Origin: Evansella tamaricis
Lineage (GTDB): Bacteria > Bacillota > Bacilli > Bacillales > Salisediminibacteriaceae
NCBI RefSeq assembly: GCF_019042215.1
Contig: NZ_JAHQCS010000054.1
Span: 1-40,386, forward strand
DNA length: 40,386 nt
Direction: 5' to 3'
Position 1 is the stretch's first letter, and each line of letters opens with the position of its first letter. Under the pieces are notes generated by a model. The model did not search any database and was not told the origin of the DNA. It was given only the letters and a program-made list of their open reading frames with translations. The position numbers were made by a program, and so were the translations under genes. Positions 15,945 to 23,855 of this stretch are shown here, piece after piece.

Positions 15945-16331
15945 CTATTTACTATCCATAACCCTAGATTGACTTGTTTTTGCTACCTTTAATATATCTA
16001 TTATATTTGCTTGATCCGAACCATTCCAGCTATCTCTCGCACGTTCGAAGCATCTTTTATTAATACTAGCACCTTCATTCAATAGTCTTTGAACAATCTC
16101 TTCGTATCCAAAATAACAGGCAATTTCCAATGGAACCCTTCCACTCTCATCTAACTTATTTACGTCCGCTCCTAACTCAATCAACCTTTTTACGAACTCA
16201 CTATTACCCATGTGCGTCGCCCACGTAAGTGCAGTACCTCCAAAAATGTCAGTATTTATGTCGTGTTTATTAAAAAGAGTAGCAAGTTCATCTACTTTTT
16301 CATTTCTAAGCCTCTCAATATATTCATTCAC
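15945..16331 (-). CDS. Ankyrin-repeat protein
   Basis: This 128-residue protein has two to three ankyrin repeats. Clear copies are TALTWATHMGNSEFVKRLIE followed by LGADVNKLDESG, and VPLEIACYFGYEEIVQRLLN followed by EGASIN. The first 30 residues resemble a degenerate repeat. Ankyrin repeats bind other proteins, and short ankyrin genes of this type are often next to toxin or nuclease genes as immunity proteins. GAGGTGAT precedes the ATG. It begins the leftward cluster that continues with three small genes and diverges from the 67-residue gene at 16453. Its partner is unknown. Confidence 0.8.
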   Translation of the reverse strand: MNEYIERLRNEKVDELATLFNKHDINTDIFGGTALTWATHMGNSEFVKRLIELGADVNKLDESGRVPLEIACYFGYEEIVQRLLNEGASINKRCFERARDSWNGSDQANIIDILKVAKTSQSRVMDSK

Positions 16332-16452
16332 TTATATCACCTCAATGTTACAAATTCCTTATTTTCAAAACTGTTCATTGAATTTTTAAATTAAAAACAA
16401 AATCGTGTCATAATAGTAAACACAAATTCAATTATTAATTGGAGGTATACGA

Positions 16453-16656
16453 ATGAAGATTAAATACGTTAATGATACTAAGCAGCCTATCAACATCCAT
16501 CCCGCTACAAAAACACATGGTGTACTATGTGATATAAGTCCTATAAAACCACTTGAGGAGAGAGTTTTTAGCCTGCCGGATGGAGTAACTCCTTGGATCA
16601 AATTATGGGAGCATGATGATAGTGGATTAATGTTATTAGTCTCTTATGATAAGTAG
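16453..16656 (+). CDS. Hypothetical 67-aa protein
   Basis: An unrecognised 67-residue protein, mostly beta-strand-like, with KYVNDTKQPINIHPATKT, a short turn PLEERVFSLPDGVTPWIKLW and the ending LMLLVSYDK. TTGGAGGT precedes the ATG with good spacing, so the gene is probably real. It is divergent from the ankyrin gene across about 120 bases. Confidence 0.6.
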   Translation: MKIKYVNDTKQPINIHPATKTHGVLCDISPIKPLEERVFSLPDGVTPWIKLWEHDDSGLMLLVSYDK

Positions 16657-16805
16657 TAGACACCACTAAACATCAATGGAACAAGGTATATAATTTTAAC
16701 TTACGTACACATTGCGACCTTATAGAGTACAGAATGGATAACCACGATACAAATTGATACGTTAATGAACTATATTATTACAGTATCTGGACATAACAAT
16801 TCTTT

Positions 16806-17633
16806 TTAAATATCTCCAATAACAATATCCCATAGAGACTCCTCAATTGTAATTGTTGCATTTACTAATTTCATCAGATCATCTTTTCTTAAATTGGAAT
16901 ACTTAATAATGAAACCATCCTCGTTTTTTTCATAGCTCTTTACAATTCCCCATTGTTCAAATTCTTTCAAAGCTATCTCGTACTTTTTTAGGATACTTCC
17001 TCTATCCTTTAGTTTAAATTCGCTCACGTACGGCTCATCAATTCCATTCATAACAGTCATACTACTCGACACATTTATGGTATTTTTTATTCTTTGTTCC
17101 TGAATATAATAGAAAAGTTCCTTTGCATAACCCTGTTTTATTATTTCAAGTTGGTTGTGGTATTTATTAGCAAGTTGCAATTTTATTATCTTGTTGTGCA
17201 GGTAACCAGTTAATCTAGCATTCACTTCCCAGTTCCCATCCAAATCTTTGTCAACCGAAATAGCATCAAAAATAGCTCTTGAAACATATCTGTCATTTGT
17301 GGAACTACTCAAGCTGGTAAGCCCCATATTGGCTAGTTTAACTTTGATAATTTTCTCGTTTGATTTATTATTCTCCCCATAAACCTCTTCCATCAATGTA
17401 TAAAGAGACATATTTAATTTCCGTTCTGTATAAAAGTAAACATCTCTACAATTTAGGAGAGAAAGAAAAATCTTTCTATCAATTTCTGAACAGTTGCTAC
17501 TATCTTCAACAATGTAACCTTCAATAACTCTATATTCATTATGATCATAGCTATCAAAGATTGAATTAAACATATCATCTAGCCCTTTTTTTGAGTCAAA
17601 TCCTTGTTTTCCTTGTTTTGTGTATCTATCCAA
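16806..17633 (-). CDS. Hypothetical protein, possibly winged-helix replication- or regulation-related
   Basis: I do not recognise this 275-residue protein. The first ~60 residues are acidic and probably flexible. The middle has IIKVKLANMGLTSLSSST, then a helix-rich part: GYAKELFYYIQEQRIKN and KKYEIALKEFEQWGIVKSYE, followed by a beta hairpin (GFIIKYSNLRKDD). That combination recalls winged-helix domains of plasmid initiators, but no initiator motif is clear. GAGGTGGAG precedes the ATG. It is a stand-alone minus-strand gene with no close partner, between the ankyrin cluster and the replication-type gene. It could be a partner of the latter or an independent cargo gene. Confidence 0.55.
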   Translation of the reverse strand: MDRYTKQGKQGFDSKKGLDDMFNSIFDSYDHNEYRVIEGYIVEDSSNCSEIDRKIFLSLLNCRDVYFYTERKLNMSLYTLMEEVYGENNKSNEKIIKVKLANMGLTSLSSSTNDRYVSRAIFDAISVDKDLDGNWEVNARLTGYLHNKIIKLQLANKYHNQLEIIKQGYAKELFYYIQEQRIKNTINVSSSMTVMNGIDEPYVSEFKLKDRGSILKKYEIALKEFEQWGIVKSYEKNEDGFIIKYSNLRKDDLMKLVNATITIEESLWDIVIGDI

Positions 17634-18225
17634 AACTCCACCTCTTTTATTTAATATGATTCTATACAGTATGGTTCCTCACATTATAAGTAAAGTAGTT
17701 TGCTAAGTTAATCCAAAAGCCCCTTGATATCATAACTCCGTTGCATCAACAAATACCTTTATCACCTTGTCATCCCATAGCCAATTCTGTGCACGTGTTC
17801 TTGCTATCGCTGATCGGTATCCTCTCCTTCCTAATCAATGATTAATTGCTTATAGTTCCCTTTATGCATGTTTGAATTCATTTAAAAATCCTCCCCAATA
17901 AATCTATTTCCTATAGTCAAATGAAAATAAAAAGGCTCGTATTCTTTTAAGAATACGAGCCCATACATTCATCTATAAGTATAAAACGATATACGTCTGT
18001 CTGTTTCACTATTAATCCATCCCTTTTATTATAACTATCCATTATTACTTAACATTCATTATAGCTAAGGGAATCTAAATTTTCAATCTACTTTATGCTT
18101 TTCTTTTAAATTGTTAAAAATCCCCTATTCTGTTCAACTATTCTTTACTGTTTCGGATTTGGAAATAATGAAATAGAGATCATAGGGGCACTATACTACT
18201 TGAAATTGTCCTTGTGAAAGCTATT
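17634..18225. other. Non-coding stretch with degraded ORF traces
   Basis: About 590 bases without an intact gene. On the minus strand near 17885 a strong GGGGAGG site precedes an ATG that opens only 16 codons (MNSNMHKGNYKQLIID). A second, out-of-frame stretch at about 17750-17840 reads RSAIARTRAQNWLWDDKVIK without a start. Together they look like a decayed or truncated gene. A terminator lies at 17931-17961. Confidence 0.35.
17931..17961 (-). terminator. Intrinsic terminator downstream of the replication-type gene
   Basis: GGCTCGTATTCTT and AAGAATACGAGCC form a perfect stem (17934-17961), followed on the minus strand by TTTTTATTTT. It lies about 265 bases past the stop of the minus-strand gene ending at 18226. 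Confidence 0.75.
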
Positions 18226-19230
18226 TTAAATGCAGAAGGGATTCTTCATAGAATTAGGGAAATCTTTTCGGTTCTTTGGAATTAGTATTGGGGAAATTCC
18301 TATTGCCTCAAGCTCACGAATGTATTTACGATGGGTAGGATTTGACATACCTTTCTTCTTAGGAGTGTCAATTGATCCCTTAGAAATTGAGACAAGGAAG
18401 GAACGTAGACTATCTTTTTTCTTTTTGGAGTAGTGGCTTCTTTCAATTATTTTTTCCGCTTCAGTGATTGTATAATAATCACCTCTGTAAACAATTGGTA
18501 GTACCTGCTTCTCCATGTACTCCTTCCATAATTCCTTTGAAAAATAGGTTTTAAGTACTTTTTCTCTACTCTTCCCTTTATCTTTTCTTTTCATGCCATT
18601 TAGATGAGGATTTTTTAGCCTGACTTCATATCTAATCACATTTTTCTCATAGGATTCAATATGCTCGCCTTTTGCAAGTCGCTCATCTTCTTTACTATAT
18701 ATGATGAACTCAACACTTTTACACTTGTGATACTGGGAAGTCTGATATTTCAATGGATTTCCATCTTCGTCTCTCCCCCATTTGATCTTCACTTTATATG
18801 CATACTTTGCCGCATGTTTTTCAAGCAAGTGAAAAAGAAGTTCCCGTTGTTTTTTATCAGGTAATCGAACATCTAGCTTATAATCTATTCTAGTTAATCT
18901 ATGAGAATCAAAACTAGACGATTCAGCAAAATGGTCAATGAGGAAATCTCGAATTTTAAATTCTACCAAGTCATAATCATCCTCTTGTATGAAACTTTTC
19001 CCTAGCAATTTAATTAAATCTATCTTCAAATGAAGATTCCAAGTCCCGCTAGCATTACAACTTAACCATGAAATAGTGAAAGCACGATATTCCTTTTTCA
19101 ACTCCCGATTTAACTGTCTAACAGCTGCTCCAATGTGTTCGTATTTGGTTATGTTTGCCCCATATGACGTGAACAAATATTCAACCCTTTCTTGTTTGTT
19201 AGGTAACACCATTTCAACTGAATGTATCAC
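18226..19230 (-). CDS. Probable replication initiation protein of the phage gene II/X type
   Basis: This 334-residue protein resembles the phage/plasmid replication proteins of the gene II/X group. The hallmarks are SCNASGTWNLHLKIDLIKLL (55-75), RLTRIDYKLDVRLP (111-124), VEFIIYSKEDERL (173-185) and VIRYEVRLKNPHL (198-210). The C-terminal part, with YYTITEAEKIIERS and then PTHRKYIRELEAIGISPILI, resembles the usual helical end of this group. Such proteins nick DNA to start rolling-circle replication. Recognition is from memory and the nicking tyrosine cannot be assigned. AAGGAGCTGG precedes the GTG start. Divergent from the recombinase operon, it takes the place where SCC elements have a helicase-type replication gene, suggesting a replicating circular form. 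Confidence 0.55.
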   Translation of the reverse strand: MIHSVEMVLPNKQERVEYLFTSYGANITKYEHIGAAVRQLNRELKKEYRAFTISWLSCNASGTWNLHLKIDLIKLLGKSFIQEDDYDLVEFKIRDFLIDHFAESSSFDSHRLTRIDYKLDVRLPDKKQRELLFHLLEKHAAKYAYKVKIKWGRDEDGNPLKYQTSQYHKCKSVEFIIYSKEDERLAKGEHIESYEKNVIRYEVRLKNPHLNGMKRKDKGKSREKVLKTYFSKELWKEYMEKQVLPIVYRGDYYTITEAEKIIERSHYSKKKKDSLRSFLVSISKGSIDTPKKKGMSNPTHRKYIRELEAIGISPILIPKNRKDFPNSMKNPFCI

Positions 19231-19630
19231 TTAAACCAGCTCCTTTTTTGTTTATGGGAGTTAACTAACCCAGTAGTCATAGGGTTTTTAAAGCACTTTC
19301 TTTTCCCGTACCGAACTAATTTATAAGACTACCTAATTTCAAATAGTGATTTGAATGAATCATGCTATGCAACAAATACAAAACTATTCATCATTTGGTA
19401 GTTTTGTACTGTTTGACCTCTTACTTATATTGGATGACAAAAATAAATATATTAGATTTTTCATAAAAATATCTTTTAAAATAAATAAGGGTAGAACCAA
19501 ATTTTTTAGACAGGATAGGTTTTGTCAAATAAAATTAAACTATAAGGCATCTAAAAATGAAATTGTCATCTAGTGTTATTCCAATTAGATGCCTCCTCGC
19601 AAGAACCTCAAACAGGAAGGATGACCACTT
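19231..19630. promoter_or_regulatory. Divergent regulatory region between rep-type and recombinase genes
   Basis: A 400-base AT-rich divergent region. AGGCATCTA (19545-19553) and its exact inverse TAGATGCCT (19586-19594) could form a leader stem or an operator 36 bases before the 60-residue ORF. TTCAAA-N6-TTTGAA (19338-19355) is a second small palindrome. A 72-codon plus-strand ORF at 19355-19573 has no ribosome binding site and is not called. Promoters of both directions must lie here, but no clean -35/-10 pair was found. Confidence 0.45.
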
Positions 19631-19813
19631 ATGAAAAACTCCCCCTCTATTGATTTGAATAATGAACTTGAGCAACAATTAGCAACAGACGAGGAACTAA
19701 AGATAGTCAGAGCAAAAATGTTCATTAACTTATTGTCAGACTTGTTTCTGAAATATGAGGATGAACTTGAAAAGCAACTAATTTCTGTAAAGGAGGAAAA
19801 ACAATATGCCTAG
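19631..19813 (+). CDS. Small acidic protein translationally coupled to recombinase 1
   Basis: This 60-residue, helical, Glu-rich protein (LNNELEQQLATDEELKIVRA, then KMFINLLSDLFLKYEDELEK) is not recognised. AGGAAGG precedes its ATG, and its last eight bases overlap the start of the first recombinase gene, so translation is coupled. A small helper or directionality factor for the recombinases would fit this position, but the sequence alone does not show it. Confidence 0.65.
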   Translation: MKNSPSIDLNNELEQQLATDEELKIVRAKMFINLLSDLFLKYEDELEKQLISVKEEKQYA

Positions 19814-21290
19814 AGCCATTGGCTATGTTCGTGTTAGCACAGACAAACAACTAGATAATACTTCCATTGAAAAGCAAAAAGAGGAAATTGAATTGTACTG
19901 CAAAAACAACAATTTAACCCTTGTTAAAATTTACGACGAAGGGGCAGAATCGGCAGAAACCATGAGCAAAAGAAAGGAATTTAAAAAGTTGTATCATCAT
20001 GCTCTTGATAGGGAAGAGAACATCGAGTATGTCATATTTTTCAAAGCTGACCGTATTGCAAGGGATAATCTTGATGCACTTTACGTTTACAAAAAAATTA
20101 CAAAAGCAAAGAGGAACCTTATCTGCATTGCTGATAATATTGATACAAGAGACAACCATGCAAAAATTCTGTATCACATAATGGCCATGATTGCAGAACT
20201 AGAAAAAGACAATATTAAATTCAGAACATCAATGGGAATGGAAAAGAATGCACAAAATGGGAACTTCAATGGAGGGAAAGTTTATGGGTATTATTCAGAA
20301 AACAAAGAACTCCTATTGGTACCTGATGAGGCAAAGATTGTACGGTACATTTTTGAAAAATACGGAATGGATCAATGGGGTTACAGAAAAATAGCTTCCG
20401 ATCTCAACAAACAAGGTATCTTGACTAAAAACAACAAGTTTTGGACAATTACCGCTGTGAAGACAATCCTCACAAATCAGGTGTATATAGGTAATCTGAA
20501 GTGGAAAAACACCTATAGGAAAGGGAAACATCCTAGGATAGTTGATGATGAACTTTGGAATCAAACACAAAAAATTATGCGACTAAAAAGCTATTTACCA
20601 CAAAAAGTCCACCCCGGTTCATATCCCCTCTCTGGACTTTTAAGGTGCCCCCAATGTAACTCTCCTATGGTTCAAGGTAACAGTAGCTCCAGGTATAAAT
20701 ACTACCAATGCAGCAAAAACAAGAACAGTGGATCATGTGCTTGCTCTTCCAATCTTATAAACAAAGATTATGCAGAACAGTTTGTTTTCAGCCACTTTGT
20801 TCAAGAAATACAATCACTGAAATTTACCTCGTCTGTTATCAAAGCAACCACTCAGTCTATTGCTAGTGAAGTGGAACCTATTGAAGAGAAACTAGCATCC
20901 ATGAAACAGGAACTAATATACTTAGAAAGCAAAAAAGAAAGAATTGTAGGATGGGTGTGTGAAGGTACCATGAACGAACTATCGTTCAAACAACAAATGA
21001 AGAATATTGAAAATGAGGAAAAGCAGCTCCTTGAATTTGTTGAAACTCTTGAAAAACAATTACAACAACGAGATAGAATTAATTTAAGTGAGCAAATTAG
21101 TTTGGCATTTGAAAACTTTGATCAGTTTTTCCATCTAATGTCAAATGAGGATAAAAAGGAATTGCTACATTTCTTCATTGATTGCATATACATTAACAAT
21201 GGAAAAACAAGTAAAGATCGTACCGTCAAGAAAATAGAATATAACTTTGGTTACGACCAACTTCAGGAAAAAAATACATGTGTGGGATGA
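19806..21290 (+). CDS. Large serine recombinase 1 (ccr-like position)
   Basis: A 494-residue large serine recombinase. The catalytic domain opens AIGYVRVSTDKQ with nucleophile S11 and R9. The second arginine cluster is in FKADRIARDNLD, and the helix AMIAELEKDN follows. The Recombinase domain contains YGMDQWGYRKIASDLNKQGI and the typical TAVKTILTNQVYIGN. The zinc ribbon is LRCPQCNSPM with the second pair in YYQCSKNKNSGSC. A coiled coil (about residues 355-425) follows, as in other large serine recombinases. It cuts and rejoins att sites without cofactors beyond a possible directionality factor. TAAAGGAGG precedes the ATG. Together with the next gene it occupies the place of ccrA/ccrB in SCC, though I could not assign it to the Ccr families. 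Confidence 0.9.
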   Translation: MPRAIGYVRVSTDKQLDNTSIEKQKEEIELYCKNNNLTLVKIYDEGAESAETMSKRKEFKKLYHHALDREENIEYVIFFKADRIARDNLDALYVYKKITKAKRNLICIADNIDTRDNHAKILYHIMAMIAELEKDNIKFRTSMGMEKNAQNGNFNGGKVYGYYSENKELLLVPDEAKIVRYIFEKYGMDQWGYRKIASDLNKQGILTKNNKFWTITAVKTILTNQVYIGNLKWKNTYRKGKHPRIVDDELWNQTQKIMRLKSYLPQKVHPGSYPLSGLLRCPQCNSPMVQGNSSSRYKYYQCSKNKNSGSCACSSNLINKDYAEQFVFSHFVQEIQSLKFTSSVIKATTQSIASEVEPIEEKLASMKQELIYLESKKERIVGWVCEGTMNELSFKQQMKNIENEEKQLLEFVETLEKQLQQRDRINLSEQISLAFENFDQFFHLMSNEDKKELLHFFIDCIYINNGKTSKDRTVKKIEYNFGYDQLQEKNTCVG

Positions 21291-21349
21291 GAGAGCAGAA
21301 CATGCTTTCTCTTTTTTTGTGTATAATAAAATTAAAAAGGAGGATTTAA

Positions 21350-23065
21350 ATGAATGATATAAAACAAGTAGCAATATATTGCCGTGTAAGTACAGAAGAA
21401 CAAGCAACTGAGGGATATAGTATCTCTGCCCAGTTACAGACTCTTCGTCAATACACTCAACTCTATGGTTGGGAAGTTGCAGAAGAGTATGTGGATGAAG
21501 GAATTTCTGGTAAAAATATTAAAGGTCGACCCGCTATGCAACGACTTGTAGCAGATGTTGAAAAGGATAAGTTCCAAGCCGTTCTAGTATGGAAAATTTC
21601 TCGTCTCTCACGCAATATGTTGGACACTCTTACACTATTAGACAAATTTGAAGATTTCGGAGTAAAGTTTATTTCTTACTCAGAAAACTTCGATACAGGA
21701 AGCCCTATTGGTCGTTTAGTGGTTCAACTAATGGCATCAATTGCAGAAATGGAGAGAAACACTCTTTCAGAAAATGTTAAGCTCGGTATGAAGCAAAGGG
21801 CATTAGAAGGATCGTGGAACGGTGGTGTAGTATTTGGGTATGAAACTATTAAAAAGGAGCTTGTTATCAACCAAAAGGAAGCAGAAATAGTGCAACTAAT
21901 CTATCAATTATATGCCAATGGTAAAGGTCTAAAAGCAATTGCTAATCACTTAAATAAAGCAGGATATAGAACTAAACGCAATCGCCACTTCTCCATCAAT
22001 GGGGTAGCAACCATCTTAGATAATGTTATCTATAATGGAAAAATTAGTTGGTTAAAGGTTGAGAATTGGGATACGAAGCGAAGAAGAGGAAAAAACCCTA
22101 ATCCTATACTTGTTGAAGGTCAGCACAAAGCCATTGTTTCAGATGCTATGTGGAGTGTTGTACAAGAAAGGAGAAAAAGCAAATCATTTAAACAGCGTCA
22201 ATCACATGAACCTTTTTTACTCAGTACTCTATTACGTTGTCCTGATTGCGGCCAAGGAATGGTTCCTTCCATAACTACATATACTCGTAAAGATGGAACC
22301 AAACGAAAGCACCGTTATTATGTTTGTGGTAATTTCCACAATAAAGGATCTTCCGCTTGTAAAGCAAACTCCATAAAAGCGTATGAAACGGAAGATGCAG
22401 TTATCAACAGAATTGATAATTTCCTTTCCAATAAGAAAATGCTATATAAAACGCTACAAGATATAAACTCGCATTCCGTTGATTCTATTAGTCTGCTTAA
22501 GAAAGAGTTAGAACAGATTGAAGATCAACTGTCTAAGGTAGAGTTATTACAGAACCGATATTTGGAAGCATTCGAAAAGAATACTCTTCCTACAGCAATT
22601 CTACAAGAAAGGTTACAAAAGGTTGCTAAAGAAAAAGAGGAGTTAGAGCAAAGGAAAAATGAGATAACTATACATTTAGGTTCTACTGAAACAAAAATTA
22701 TTCAACCAGATATTATCGAAAAACTATTAGAACGATTCCTCTTAGTATATAAGAATGCAACAAGAGACAATAAAAAACATTTGCTTCATCTTCTAATTAA
22801 CGAAATTACGATTACACAATTTAAGGAACGTTCACGAATGCTTAATAAGATTGAAATCGACTTAGACTTTACAGAGATCAACATATCTAAGACATTTACA
22901 CTTATACACAAGCTCTATCGAGAAACGGATAATGAAGAAGAATCATCACTTTCAATACCCGCTTCCGACAATAAAATACCACCTTATTTACAACTTTTTT
23001 TGCCTCTATTTATGGTACGGTTCACCTCTATTAATCCGAAATGCTCTATAAATTTGCTCCACTAG
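21350..23065 (+). CDS. Large serine recombinase 2, reading through the attachment site
   Basis: A 571-residue large serine recombinase with catalytic start [12 protein letters not shown] (S14), second site [12 protein letters not shown], helix [10 protein letters not shown], Recombinase domain ([16 protein letters not shown]), zinc ribbon ([25 protein letters not shown]) and a coiled coil at about residues 385-445. AAAAAGGAGG precedes the ATG, 59 bases after recombinase 1. The last 20 codons run over the 21-bp core and into host DNA opposite rlmH; the stop at 23063-23065 is chromosomal. In a circular form the same frame would read on into the left end as VVI then TAA (3190-3192), giving 562 residues. 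The gene is intact up to that point, so activity is plausible. Confidence 0.92.
   Translation: MNDIKQVAIYCRVSTEEQATEGYSISAQLQTLRQYTQLYGWEVAEEYVDEGISGKNIKGRPAMQRLVADVEKDKFQAVLVWKISRLSRNMLDTLTLLDKFEDFGVKFISYSENFDTGSPIGRLVVQLMASIAEMERNTLSENVKLGMKQRALEGSWNGGVVFGYETIKKELVINQKEAEIVQLIYQLYANGKGLKAIANHLNKAGYRTKRNRHFSINGVATILDNVIYNGKISWLKVENWDTKRRRGKNPNPILVEGQHKAIVSDAMWSVVQERRKSKSFKQRQSHEPFLLSTLLRCPDCGQGMVPSITTYTRKDGTKRKHRYYVCGNFHNKGSSACKANSIKAYETEDAVINRIDNFLSNKKMLYKTLQDINSHSVDSISLLKKELEQIEDQLSKVELLQNRYLEAFEKNTLPTAILQERLQKVAKEKEELEQRKNEITIHLGSTETKIIQPDIIEKLLERFLLVYKNATRDNKKHLLHLLINEITITQFKERSRMLNKIEIDLDFTEINISKTFTLIHKLYRETDNEEESSLSIPASDNKIPPYLQLFLPLFMVRFTSINPKCSINLLH
22994..23007 (-). repeat. Right terminal inverted repeat of the element
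   Basis: The exact reverse complement of 3192-3205 (CTTTTTTTGCCTCT on the plus strand), overlapping the first two bases of the right core. With the left copy it gives mirror-symmetric arms about the presumed crossover. Confidence 0.75.
23006..23026. repeat. Right attachment site (21-bp core, 3' end of rlmH)
   Basis: Identical to 3160-3180. On the minus strand these 21 bases are exactly the last six codons (GEPYHK) and the TAG stop of rlmH. S. aureus RlmH ends in nearly the same residues, and that codon stretch is the SCC integration site. Confidence 0.92.
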
Positions 23066-23485
23066 AATTAACCGCATTAATTGATGTGGGAATGTCATCT
23101 CGGAAAAGGACAGCTGCTCATCGGCCCGCCCTAAAACTGCATCGCTTAATCCGACAGATCCTCCAATCACAAAGGCAATCTTGCTTTTACCGTAGGTGGC
23201 TAAGTGGTCTATTTCCTTTGCAAGGCGCTCTGAACTCCACTTTTTACCCTTTATGGCTAACGCCATTACATAAGTATCCGGATTTATCTTACTTAAAATC
23301 CGCTCGCCCTCTTTTTCTTTTATCATGTCTGTTTCCGTTTCACTCATGTTGTCCGGAGCCTTTTCATCTGCTACTTCTACAATTTGGACATTTGCATAAG
23401 AAGAAAGACGCTTTAAATATTCTTCTATACCTTGTTTTAAATACTTTTCTTTTAGTTTTCCTACTGTAATAATAGAGATATTCAC
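23006..23485 (-). CDS. rlmH: 23S rRNA (pseudouridine1915-N3)-methyltransferase RlmH
   Basis: RlmH methylates pseudouridine 1915 in helix 69 of 23S rRNA, using SAM, on the assembled ribosome. The 159-residue length equals that of the staphylococcal enzyme. It begins with [20 protein letters not shown], has the SPOUT-fold knot segment [20 protein letters not shown], and ends [18 protein letters not shown] longer ORF reaches 23584, but GTG at 23485 preceded by GGGAGGGGGG gives the family N-terminus. The gene is intact despite the insertion because the element carries the same 21 bases. It converges on recombinase 2 with a 60-base antisense overlap and no terminator between. Confidence 0.95.
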   Translation of the reverse strand: MNISIITVGKLKEKYLKQGIEEYLKRLSSYANVQIVEVADEKAPDNMSETETDMIKEKEGERILSKINPDTYVMALAIKGKKWSSERLAKEIDHLATYGKSKIAFVIGGSVGLSDAVLGRADEQLSFSEMTFPHQLMRLILVEQIYRAFRINRGEPYHK

Positions 23486-23508
23486 AATACCCCCCCTCCC
23501 AAACACAC

Positions 23509-23791
23509 TTATCCACACACTTATCCACATATACACAAATTCACTGGGGTTTATCCACATGAATTCTATATTTTGCTTGTTCATTGCAAAAGGAACATCT
23601 AACTTCTTTACTGTTCGTTTCCTCCACTAGATCTAATTCCGGAGGCATTGACGTCTCATCAACAGTCTCGTCTAGCGCTAAATCAATATGTTCTGGACAG
23701 CTATAGTACATCGATACCCGCTCCTTTTTGAAGCAAATTTAAACTATTCCTTACTATACCATTCCATATTAATCACATCAATTGTGGATAA
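23509..23791. promoter_or_regulatory. Cluster of four perfect DnaA boxes
   Basis: TTATCCACA occurs at 23509-23517, 23521-23529 and 23551-23559, and its inverse TGTGGATAA at 23783-23791. A near-match (ATATACACA) lies at 23529-23537. The consensus in Bacillus is TTATNCACA. In B. subtilis a DnaA-box cluster beside rlmH (yydA) helps control replication initiation; this matches in place and form. Confidence 0.8.
23541..23711 (-). CDS. CxxH/CxxC small zinc-ribbon-like protein
   Basis: A 56-residue protein read from the minus strand between rlmH and htrC. It begins [19 protein letters not shown], with C5 and H8 as CPEH. Near its end comes [18 protein letters not shown], with C39 and C42 as CSFC. 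This CxxH/CxxC pattern fits a known small family of Bacillus of unknown function (I recall it as TIGR04129), and the same neighbourhood is usual for it. AAAAAGGAG precedes the ATG. One DnaA box (23551-23559) is inside its last codons. Confidence 0.8.
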   Translation of the reverse strand: MYYSCPEHIDLALDETVDETSMPPELDLVEETNSKEVRCSFCNEQAKYRIHVDKPQ

Positions 23792-23826
23792 CTGTTAATC
23801 AATGGCATAATATTAGATGAAAATAG

Positions 23827-23849
23827 GGACCACAATTAGAGTGGTCCCC
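23827..23849 (-). terminator. Intrinsic terminator downstream of htrC
   Basis: GGGACCAC and GTGGTCCC pair around a seven-base loop. It lies directly after the htrC stop, with a weak T-rich tail on the minus strand. Confidence 0.75.
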
Positions 23850-23855
23850 TTTGAT

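Larger units (their letters stand above)
3160..23026. mobile_element. SCC-like integrated element at the 3' end of rlmH
   Basis: The element is bounded by perfect 21-bp direct repeats (3160-3180 and 23006-23026), one forming the 3' end of intact rlmH, so one repeat plus the interior is 19,846 bp. A 14-bp inverted repeat lies inside each end. Two tandem large serine recombinases lie next to rlmH, and the cargo is dominated by anti-phage systems (type I restriction-modification; TIR plus caspase). This is the architecture of staphylococcal cassette chromosome elements: rlmH target, ccr-type recombinase pair, restriction cargo. Unlike classical SCC, the recombinases are not obviously CcrA/CcrB, and a gene II/X-type replication protein stands where SCC has the cch helicase. 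The boundaries are read directly; mobility is inferred. Confidence 0.9.

Noticed and set aside
19355-19573. 72-codon plus-strand ORF before the recombinase operon
   Set aside because: No ribosome binding site, very AT-rich composition and an unnatural residue mix; the region is better explained as a divergent regulatory stretch.
3160-23026. Prophage or conjugative element
   Set aside because: No capsid, terminase, portal, relaxase or type IV secretion genes are present; the gene content is recombinases, one replication-type gene and defence cargo.
19806-23065. Naming the recombinases ccrA and ccrB
   Set aside because: Position and pairing are the same, but from memory the sequences are not close enough to the staphylococcal Ccr proteins; only large serine recombinase can be supported.
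23041-23469. 142-codon plus-strand ORF antisense to rlmH
   Set aside because: A shadow of the conserved rlmH gene in the opposite strand.
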